From Xestospongia muta (lineage: Eukaryota; Porifera; Demospongiae; Haplosclerida; Petrosiidae), in assembly GCA_963693285.1 (NCBI GenBank), contig OY848922.1, positions 4,576,923-4,640,922 on the forward strand: a stretch of DNA of 64,000 nt, in the 5' to 3' direction. The notes below the pieces were generated by a model. That model was not told the DNA's origin, made no database searches, and saw only the letters and a program-made list of their open reading frames with translations. Below, in pieces: positions 41,301 through 53,300 of this stretch. The first letter of the stretch is position 1. Every line of letters begins with the position of its first letter. The position numbers were made by a program, and so were the translations under genes.

Positions 41301-44300
41301 CATTTGCACTCCGTTCAAAGGTAGATAAGGAACTAGAGAGACTAGAGTCGATGGGAGTACTGAAAAAAGTGGAATTTGCAGACTGGGCGGCACCCATCAT
41401 TTCAGTATTGAAGGATGACTGAAATGTTAGAATTTGTGATGATTATAACATGACCATTAATAAAAAAGCATCAAAAGTGGACCTGTATCTATTCCCGAGA
41501 CTGGATGACCTTTTTACAGCAATGACCAGTGGAGTGTATTTTGTATATAATGTATTGTGCTAGAGAATTTCTGCTAGTTTTAGGAATAGAAAGGGTACAT
41601 CAGATATAAGGACACAGGTTATGAAAACTGTAGCTACACCAGTCACTGTTTATTGACAAGACTATAATTCAAGCTAAATGCTTGAACTAAATAATTTAAG
41701 AAATCCTTTTATAAAAAAAATTACAAGTTTTTATAACCTATACAGCTGAATTTGAGGTAGTCATTTGCTTTGAGTTATATTAACTGTACTGCTTGCTCAT
41801 CTCCTGAGTAATACTAAGTGATGTTGATTCTGAATGCAATTCCTTTGCTAGAGACAACATAAATACTGGTAAAGTAACTTAATACTAAACCCATCATTAA
41901 ATAGAACTTGCTTTTTAATGACATCAAGAGTAAATTTGGTTTCTCAAGGAGATTATTAAATTGGACTTTTGTTTTATTAAAGGGTGTATTAAATGTTATG
42001 GATGGATAGGTGCTTAAGGCAAGTAATGTTATAAGTTATATTAGGCAAGTAATTTAATCATTTTTTTAGAAAAAAATTGATTGATATTCTACTTCACTTT
42101 GATTCCTTTAATTCTTCATCATATTTCATGTAGTGTGTTTATGTAATAAATTTTCCACAATTTTCACCAACTTCAATAAAGACTTAGTTTAACATTATCG
42201 ATTATATATTTGAACTACATATCTGACATCATCATGTATACAGTTTCTTTTAACTCATATTCTATGCTCCAATTTCAAAGCAATAATAGTAATGTTTATA
42301 AAAAATGTGGCATTTTGTTTGAATGTATTCATTGTGTTCATTTCTCATTAGTAAATGTGTAGTTTATCTGTCTACTGTTAATGTACTTGTAAATGTGGAT
42401 AAGACCATGACAAAATCAAACATTTTATTTTATTATTGCTTTACTTAGGTCAAGGTTCTGATTGAGTGTATAAAATTGTGTATTACATTTTATTATACAT
42501 GTGTACTGAATGATGTAAAATGAGAAAACAATTTTATCAGTGTATGCTGGAAAGGCACATAATAAATTTATGTTGTTACACAAGCTGCAACAGTCTGTCA
42601 AATTATATTATATGTCACTTAATCTTTTAAGCATATTTCAATTATATATGTACTAATTTATAAAACAGTGTATTGGGTTAGAAAAAAGTGAGTTCAAGGT
42701 AATACTAGAGGCATACAGAGTTTAAATCAGTGTGTGAGGAAGTTGCAGTATGGTTCCTGGAAAACAAAATGTCCAAATTTTTGTTTACATACTGTTTAAC
42801 AATACATTCTACAACATCTCAATGTCCTCCTTGGTTATTACTTAAATAGTGTCCTTGATTAAAATTAGATGTTTTGTTTCCTAACATTGAAAGCTATGTA
42901 GAACAGCATCAACAAACTCAAAAGAATGCTCGCGATCGACATAGTAAACATTATAGAGCTTATGTACTGACGTCACGAAACGTTCGTACACAAGAGTGGC
43001 AGCATCTGAAGTCACATTAGCCAGGTACTATGCAACACGAGACACCAATGTTTATAAAGCTTGGTGTTCTTCCGGAGCTATTGGGCAAGTGGTACTCTAG
43101 GGAGCCAGTAGCATCAATCTCATCAACAGGAAACGAACAAGTTGAAGAATGTGCACATGGAGATGTTATGTTGCTACTGCAGGAAAGAGGAATATGGGGA
43201 ATTAATGATCTATTGTGACATTAATTCCCAATACACAACATGCCTTCAGATTACCACAATTCCAAAGGTTAAATGTTTCTGTCCTGCTTGTCAGATGTTG
43301 ATGTTGTTTTAATAATAATTATTATTTTTAAGATTACTGTTGTTTGATAACATGCATTAATTTAATTAAGTAAAACAACTGATTCACAGGAATTGCACAA
43401 TACACAACAAACAACAACTACTTTATTTACAGTGCTAGTGTCTTCCTCCTCATTACACATAATGAAGTGTTCACTGTAAGATAGTATATTTTTGCCTGAC
43501 TAGGCCAATTACTCTTTCGACATCAATACAGACATGAGATAGTTGACAAGAGATATCCACATCAGCTTTGCTCAGCTGTTCTTTTCCTCGAGTAAAAGGA
43601 GGTAGTTTTACTACAGCAGAGTAAAGGCCAGCACTATCATGTATATTAAAACCCCTATCTGTCAAAACTATATCACCTGGTAGTAGGTTCTCCAAAATAC
43701 CTGTTTTCTGTCAGATGTATATCTGAAATCCTACCTCCTCATCCTTTAGATATAAACGTGATCACACCTTGTGGAGCTAATCCTATAAGGACTTTGGCAG
43801 TGTAGTAGTGCTTGTAATTAGACCAAGTTTGAGCTCTGGCTTTCAAGTTAGTGGGTCTTTCCATGAAAACTTCAAACAGTCTATAATCACAACACATTTT
43901 CCAAAGCTCTTTCTGAATTCCATAGGCTAAGTCCGTACCAGTTCTCCTCTATCTGTCCATTTAACAAGAGGACCCAATCGAATATACAATATATCAATCC
44001 ATTTCTTCACATGTCGTGCAATAGTTGACTGATTAACTCCAAATCTGTATGCAAGATCTTGATCCCCTAGATTAAGGCACAGCTTCATCGAAATCATAAC
44101 AAACTGCTGAAAGCCTTTTGTGTAACAATTAGTACAGCCTACAGCACAACAGCTTTTATGTTTTCCTTTGCCACTCAAAATGGAAGATATGACGTCATTC
44201 AGCTCCTCCCACTGCATAACCTCTATACTTTAAACGAAGAGGTTGGGTATAAAAAGGCCCTGCCGAGGGCAAGTTAATTATTTCTTCTTCACGTGTGATT

Positions 44301-47300
44301 TGGTGTGAAGTTACACTTCAGTACAGCGCTTGTAAGTGCTAAACAGTAGATCTGTGTGCCTATAAAACCGTTTATCAGGTGTAAAAGGATGTCAAATGAG
44401 CGTCATTTCATTTGAAAAACTAATAAAATGGCTACTTCTGGTGTGACTTGTCCTCCCAAGATCTTATTGGGCAAGAAGAGCGTGTGAGACATGAAGTTTA
44501 CTACCAAATGGAGCTGAATTTCTCGACTGAGGCTGACAAAAAGAACTTTCTTCGAGAACTAGAATTAGTGAAGTCAGTTATGTCGTCAAAAAAGTCACGA
44601 CCACTCGACAATCGTGAGCCCCTTGGATTGTTATTGGACAAGCTGGGTGTGGGTGATGATGGTGACAATGATACAGTCAATGAAAGTAGTGGTGGACCTC
44701 AGAGGGATATTGTTAAGCCTATGTTGGAATATTCAGGTAATATCTAATGACAAAGAATGACTGGCAATATTTAAGATATTATAGGTATTTTTACTGGTGG
44801 TGATGATGGATACAATCAGTCATTGTTTGCTTGTGAGCATGACATTTCATGAACAAGTAGTAGGACTGATGCAACCATGTGACTGTCCTGCTATAACGTG
44901 GGCGACATCATCTATAGTTCAGGTACAATGGCTTCATGTGTATTATAAGATATTTGTGACTTGTAGATTGGACATGTACCATATACAAGTTGAGTTTCAT
45001 TGTCAGACTTGTCAATCTAAGCAATGGTGAGCCAGTTCAAGAGTATTTGGAGGGTGTTACTTGATCAACCAAAAGTTAGTACTTATTAAAAAGTTATAAC
45101 AATCAAAGTTTTTGTGTACTAGATGTGTTCATGCTTTCACATGTGCTGGAATTATACCTAACCAGTACGTTAACTTCAGCTGCTTTTCTGGCACTGGAAC
45201 TGTTGCACAACAAGACTCAACAGCTAACACTTACCACACAACTGTACCTTGTCCTTCAGGAAGGTAATATTAAGCATTGCTGCTATAACTTTATGATATG
45301 TTGGTATAGTACTCACAGGATCATTGGCTGTGTGACTCTGTCAAGAAAGGACCATGCTATAGCCCAAAGAAGGGAATTAGAAGCTTCTTGTATTTTTTTG
45401 TTAAAAAACTAAGTTGCTAACCTTTAATTTTGTTTTGTAGGAACAACGTGCTGCCATGCTTCTTTGTCGGTTTATAATAAACAAATGGTGTTAAATAGTG
45501 CGTAGGAGAACTGATCTGGTAAAAAAAGGCGTAGTCATGCTGATAAGCACGATATGTCTACGGACAGTATTGAGGCCATTTTCATTTTGAATATACCTCC
45601 AACTTGTGCCCTGGGCACACCCTTTAAATACCCGTCCCAGCGGAAGCGTTCAGAATATAGCAACGTGGCCGCACGTTTACTGTTTATACTCGACCTTCTC
45701 CTTTAAGGTGGCGGTATGGTGACGTTAATAATATTCATAGCTTAACTTTTTTCTTGTATAGTTTCTATATCTTTTCTTGTTTTAATACCATCCTTTGACT
45801 ACTACATTATATCAATGGTCTTCAACTTCGATAAAAAATTTAAAACAAATTGCATGTATCATTCAAGAGTTACTGGAGTAACAATATACAGAACAAAGGT
45901 ACATTTTTCTAAAAACTTATTATAGGTAGACATTAGAAACTTACTTTGCTATTACAGTTATATGAGATCTATAATCCTATGAAAGCTTTTTTTAATTACT
46001 GCTATACTTTTTGAGATACACTAATCAGAGTAAAATCTTTGAGAGCCTTCGGAAAACCGAACGCCATTTTTAAAAATTGGCTTCATAGGATTACTCGTAC
46101 ACGTGTTGTGTAAGGTTGTTCAAGATTTCTTACCTGTGCGTACTATTAGAGCTGAGATAAATGTACCTTAGTACAACAGTTTGTACTTGCTCATTAAATT
46201 TAGCTACAAACCACTGGAATGTGAAGAGGTATGTCATTATCTTCGAACCACACCAATGTTAATAATAGGTGAAATCTTTTGGCAATATGGTGGCTCTGAA
46301 AAGAACCGTTTAAATTGGAAATCTGAAGGAGTAGAAGTGAGTCTGTTGGAGTCACACATCAGAACTGATATCAATATCGACTATTTCACCCACAGGCTGA
46401 CCAGATGTGTGTTTTGGATTGGACAACTCAGGTAACATACAGTTGTAATAAAAGTATCTAAGCTTAGGATACATGTTCTTCCAAAACTCAGGATTGTATT
46501 GTATCCTCTCTAGGTGATAGTCATTATCTCGAGGAGTCCAGTCAAAGAAATCGCACCAGGGTCCGACCAGTAATATGTAATTGTCCCTGAATTTGATAGT
46601 AGTAGCTGTGATTATGTTTGAGGTGAAGTCGAGAATCTTTGAATGACAAGCAGAATGTTGAACAATGCTCCTTTTTGGTACTCAAGTTATGTAAAGAAGT
46701 TGATTCTGCTCTTAAGAGACATTTAATTTCTAATAGTCCATTTGGGATAGAATAACTTGGGTTCGTAACAAGTCCATCGGGCGAGGCACCTAGCCAGCAG
46801 TCCTTGGTATCTACATGTATTCCTGTTATTGATACTGATGATAGAGGTGATGAAAGCAATAGTCGTTTTAAATAATCAGTTCGTGCTTCTGCTTCATGAA
46901 GATTACCATATCTTATTCCTTTGGTTTCATGATATTTACCATATAGTAATATTGTTGTGAGTTTGCTGAAACCAGTGGTCAATTTTTGTTTGCAGATTTC
47001 ACCAAAAACTGAAGATGTCAACCTTCCATATCTCTGTCTTTGCCATTCTCCACTAACATCCATTGACTGTCCCGCTGTTCGTTTAGCTATTTCTTCAGCC
47101 TCAGTATCATTAACTGTCAGTCTGTCAATATACTCACTACACAATCGTTTCAGTTCTGCCATACTTATATCAACATTTAAGGGATTGTCACCATATGATG
47201 AATCTTGTCTTTGTGGTGGACATTGGTATTTTTTCATTAGTCGTTGATGTTTATATTTTTCTCTAATTTTTCCGTAAGTATCAAGCTCCAATTTTCTTTT

Positions 47301-50300
47301 TCTACACTGACCAAACTTAGACAAATACACTCATGGTTTTCCTATCTTCCTTTCCCAAAATTAACTTATCCACTCTGGTCCAAGCTGTACTCCAAGTGCT
47401 GCGGCCATTGAACGATGCTGAAATGATCCACCTTGAATATTACAATCTTGACAATACCACTGAGTATATTTCCTTATATTCTTATAGGTGTAGCAGTAGT
47501 GATATCAGTAATGTTTGTCGTTCAGTTTCAGTGAGAAGTGACTCTGGCCAAAAAATTGTTCTGGTAATATAGAAGGACAAACAATACATTTTTGACTATT
47601 GTACAAGCTAATGAGTTTAGTTGGTTACCAACTAGTTGAGAAGCTTTGGTGACAATGCGATCGCCAGCACCTTCAATAGTATTAAATAAGCCCGAAGGAA
47701 GTGATTCAAGACAACTTTGAGAAAAGGAAGAGCTGTTTTTCTGTAAACAAGTAGTTATGTCACAGTTCGAGTGATCACCAAAGTAATGTTTTGGCCTATT
47801 GCGGAAATCGCTTCTAAGTGCTTCGACATCACCAGTACAGCTATGAGCAGTGATTGCTTTCCTAGCTGCCTGTGTAATTTTGGTAATGATATGTTTTGTC
47901 AACTTACCTGAACCACCAAAACTGGGATTGTCTTTGACGATATTGGCAAGTCTTGAGTGGTAGGCCTTAACTGCATGGTTTGCACACTCTATCTTCTCAA
48001 CATGTCTGCCATATGGTACTGATGTTATTATGTTATAATGAACTGAACTGTCTCCATCTCCAATAAACTTCATATACCGTAACCCATGCATACATTCGGA
48101 TAGATTGAACCCTTCCATATTATGTCAGATTCCATGGCTGTTGAAGATCCAGTCCAGTTCTTAAAACAACAATGCTCTCTTATATCCTCTCCTTTACTAC
48201 TAGCAACTGAGCAAATTGAACAGTACTTATTTCTAACTCCAATGAATAAATTGTACTATTGTACAAGCTAATGAGTTTAGTTGCAAGATTGAGATGAAAG
48301 TCATTCATGTTGTGAAATGATGGTTCAGAAAGAAGACAGTGAAAAATGTAAGCATTTGTGATAGCTAGATCTATGCTAAAGTAGGCAATGTATACATAGC
48401 ATTTCCGCCCACGAGCTCTAATACTGTCGCAGTTGATCATTTCGATCAACACTACCTATCTCCTAAAAATAAGGATTACTGAAATTATATTCTCATCTCC
48501 AGAAATAATGCAAATGGTTGTGGAAATAACCTCAAGTGTCAGCCTTTCAAAGGGTAAAGTTAGCTTTTAGTTCTGATATGCTGTTAGTACATTTTGATCC
48601 TCATAGAGAGATCTTATTATAATATGTCCGAGTTGAGATGATACACCCAGACATGTAAATAACTTCGCCTTTTTACGTGCTATCTACATGGAACTTGCAC
48701 CAATTGATTCAGCTTGCAAAAACACATATATAACATTTGGCTGTCTAGTGCTACGAAAAAGTAAGAAACTAAAAACCTCCTTACATTTTTAATTGCATAC
48801 CTTCGTCATACTTCAAATTACATACCTTTGAGGATTTAACGAATAACAATTTTCACTTCAAGAAGTCAGCCGTGTGTCACGATGAAATTGAAAATTACAA
48901 CTCTAATTGCATGAACAAATGTTCTATTATGACTGTTATTATTATAAAAAGTAATAATCAGGTATTGTCTTTTGCAATTTAAGGCAGCTATTAAGACACT
49001 GTGGTTCTGAAAAAAAGATTTTAATAAAGAAGGAAGACTTTCTCTTTCTGTAACCTCTTGATGTTGGCTCATGAATGTCCCTTCGACCATACCTAGCCAA
49101 ATCAGCTAAAGGAATTCTTTTAACTTTACCTTTAAATATAACCAATGGCTTAACTCGAGAAACACCATCTGCAAACAAGGTAAGTTGAACAGTGCATTGT
49201 CTTTTATCCAACCCTGAAGATGCAGCACGAACCCATACACTCTTTGACCCTACATCATTGCATGTAGGACCACCAGTGAAAGAAAAAGGAAGTGGTGTTT
49301 GGTCAACATTGGCGATACAACTTAAATGAAATCTGCCCAACTTTTCATCAACTTGTTCTCCTTATAGAGAAATCTCTCTAAATAAATGATGGAAATGACG
49401 AATAGCTTCTTTCTTGCTTTCTGGTGGTTTCTGACATGAATTGGTGGCACGTCTCAAGCTAATTTTATAGCGTTTTTTAAAACCAGCAAACCAGCCATCT
49501 GAAAAAAAACATTTTAACCAGGATATTGTTCGTTAACAATCTGTTTGGCACTGTTCTTGAACCACCAGCCTTTAATTTTGATACCCCTTCGACGTAGCTG
49601 TCGAAACTCTGCATGGACCTGCTCTTCCATTAAAGGAAACTGAGCACTTCTTATAAACATCACTCTTTTGGTACCTTTTTTGCTTTTCTTGATTTTTTCC
49701 TCATCTTTTATCCACCTCATCACCGTTTTTGCATTTAATGTAAACGTTTTACATGTTTTGTAGAGATTGCAAATCATTTTCTTTGTACCAACTAACAACT
49801 CGAATCTTTTCTTATCTTGTGTAGCTCCTTCTTGACCGTTTTAAAGATCCTGTTTCTTTTAAAAGGATCCCTGATGCCTCAGATATACTAAATTTCACAG
49901 ACATTTCTATTACATTCGTTTTTTCATACTCATTTTTTCACGTGGCATTAATATAACATTAATTATTAATAAATCATTAATAATTATCATTAATAATTAT
50001 TAATTTATTACTGTAGCGCTTAATAAAAAAGAGTTCTGACCAAGATAAATGTGTACGCTTAACAAACAGTATGCGCTTTAACCATATGCTGTCTCCACAG
50101 GAAAAGGCTTCCACCATACCTCGAGGCCTCTTTTGGTTCAGGGCAGAAGGAAGTCCTTTGCGATTGCTCTGGACCATGCCTGGATATAATCAACAATAAG
50201 TACAAGGTACAGGATGTAGACATAGAAATACCTGTTACAGTAATTCCCTTCCTCTTTAGCTCAGTTGCTATGAGAGGGCTATTATAAAATCTATCTAGGT

Positions 50301-53300
50301 ATACATCATACCCCTTATCCTCAAGTCCATCCACCAGTGTAAGGACAACTCTGGCTGTGTGGGGTAGCTCAGGTCCTACAAGCTCTGTTGCCCGTCCATA
50401 GCATATGACTACCTTATAAAGGTAGCCAGACACACTGTCAGCAAGTACAAATGCCTTTATACCCCAAGGAGTTAGTTTACCTTTGAGGTACTGTTGAAAA
50501 GTAACCCTGCCTTTGAAGGCAATTGCTGACTCATCAATAGCCACATGTTGTGAAAGAGTGTAGGATGATTGAAATGCTGGAACTAGATGGTCAAGTAATG
50601 GCTCATATCAATATCACAGCTACAAAACCCTTCATTTCATCTATTGTCACTAGACGCCAGCTTCTGTACAATGAGCCACGCTTTATCTATAAGCAAGAGG
50701 TATGTTAGAGAAACTAATTGTTTATTACTACTTACCTGCATACAACCAATCTTCTTAGCAGCATACTTATTGGTATCATACACAAGAAATTGCCACAAAG
50801 CATCAAGAAGAATAGAGAAAAACAATCTTCTGGTGACTGAACAGATGGATATATGTTACTACCAGACGACTGAGTAAATAAGATATAGCTAGGCTCTGTG
50901 TCATCTATATTTGGAATGAAAAACTACTTAGCTACTACACAACTTATCAGCTCCTACTACTATCCAATGATAATCAGGTACTGTGACACCAATACCTCTT
51001 CCTCTACCAGCACATCTTCCTCTCGCAACACCTCTTCTTATCCCAGGACCTATTCCTATTCTAGTACCTCCCACTTCTGTAGTATCATTTGTCTCATCGT
51101 TTACATTCTCTTCATCTTGCTCATCCTCAAAGCTATCACTCTCTTCACTATCAACACTATCACTATCATCAAATTCATCATCACTAAAATCCTCTCCCAA
51201 TATATGTATTACTTCTTCTGCTCTAAACCTTGCCATTGATAATTACTTCTGCCCACTGATAGTAAATATGCAATTGTTGGTACAGCTGGTTAATTTGCAC
51301 ACTTATATTATTTATTGCATGCTTATTATTCATTACATGTTGGGCGGGACCATAAATAACTAATAAACAAAGGAGGACTTTCTCGTTGATAAAAAAAACA
51401 AAGGTTAGTTGAAAAAACAGTCTACTAATGTAATGTCACAAATTTGTGACAATTGTCTCAATTAATAGTACACATGTGTCACAAATTTGTGTCAATTGTC
51501 TCCCTTAAATGTACTGATATGTCACAAATTTGTGACAATTATCCTGTAAGGGTTAAACAACAATCACCCTTCAAAAATTTACAAGCAGGGCTGTTTATGA
51601 ATTTGAACCATAAATATATGTACATATTAATATTTCTATTTACTTAGCAATGACAGTTTCTATCTCTTTATAAGCTCAATATAACATGTTATTTCAACAA
51701 GTTTATAACACTACAAAGAAATGATAGGAGAAATGGATTTGAAATGAAACATCAAGAGTTATGAAAAGTCAAGAGTTATCATTTCATGACACTTTAAAAT
51801 TACATAATATGTACTAGACTCTTATTGTTTGTTTTATATACATTAAATAGAACAGAGTGTAAAATAGAAGCTTCATTAATATGCTTACATATATATACTG
51901 ACCTTATCAGTATGGTGGATATTCACACCATGCTGAAGTAACAAAGCAACAACATCTGTGTGGCCATTTTGTGCTGCTGCTATCAGTGGACTCCATCCAT
52001 CCTACAATTAATAAGAACAAAATGTAATTAGAGACATACATTAAGTATTACTTTTTAATTACATGTTATTATATTTAACATTATGTACATGTTCATGTAC
52101 ATAACATGTACATGTACTTGATATACTGGTCAATTAAGGACTGGGTATACCCACTTTTTAAAGATTTTAAATGATATATGCAATATGATAAAATTGGGAA
52201 AAAGAATGATCATTTCATAAAAACTAAGAAATTGTTAATTCTTAGTCTCAAAATTGAGTGACTATTGTGGACTTGTTATATTTTATTGCATATTACAAGC
52301 ACTATCTTAATCAACTCTTAAAATATAATAGAAAAGCTTTTCCTGCATTCCTTAAAGTATATTAATATTTACACAATATTAATATCAGAGACAGTAAACA
52401 GCGTTATCTGTTAGCTCAGATTGAAGGAAAGGATTGGAGAAAGTATTTCCTGAATATAGGTGAAATAGTACTTTTGACAGGTATATATCAATCACTCATA
52501 ATGGCAACAGTAAATGACTTCAATTCCCTCCAATCAGGAATGAGTTACCAGGTTATATCATATGTAATGAGACCACTAAACCTCATTGAAAACCTCCAAA
52601 AGAAATGCAGGTTTATACTTAAACTATGCACTATCAAAAACAGCAATCGTATGAGTTCAAATTGTCACATGATCACTTTATGATGTCATAAAAGCTCTGA
52701 TCATAATGTTACTATTTCATCATAATAAACTATATAGTATTTATCAACAATAGTAGTACAATTCAAATATTGTACATTAGTGGTTATCAGTATATACAAT
52801 GTAACACTAATGACAAGAAAAACAAAACCATATTTTATAAAACATTCTAAGACTCTTTTGAAGACACTATTGATGCTGTAAGGGACTGGATTATTAATGA
52901 TTTAGAGTACTGCGATTTCTTGATTGCTATGTGCATCAGTGACTCAAAATACTCCATTGATCTCAACACGTACATAATATTATAGTCAATTCAAAATAAC
53001 ATAATTACAATTTTTTTATTCAATTCCTCATGATTGTTGTAGCCATTGGTAATTTTTATTTTCTTATTATAGGTTTTAAGTAAATGTTACAATGTGATTA
53101 TAGGAAACTATATATGATAGGTAGTACACAGTGGACTGATGTGTATAATATATACAGATTTTATGAGATATGAGATATCATATGAATAGATACTTATAGA
53201 TAAAAGGTATATTTTAACTACAACATACTCAAATGATCTCCAGTATCAAATCTGCATCTGCAAACAACAATATGTCTATCGTGGCTAAGTGAATGCCCAT

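Noticed and set aside
46957..47247. Plus-strand 96-codon frame
   Set aside because: Antisense shadow of the YqaJ domain.
50898..51363. Plus-strand Ser-rich frames of 113 and 126 codons
   Set aside because: Antisense of the acidic N terminus of the piggyBac relic at 50928-51237.
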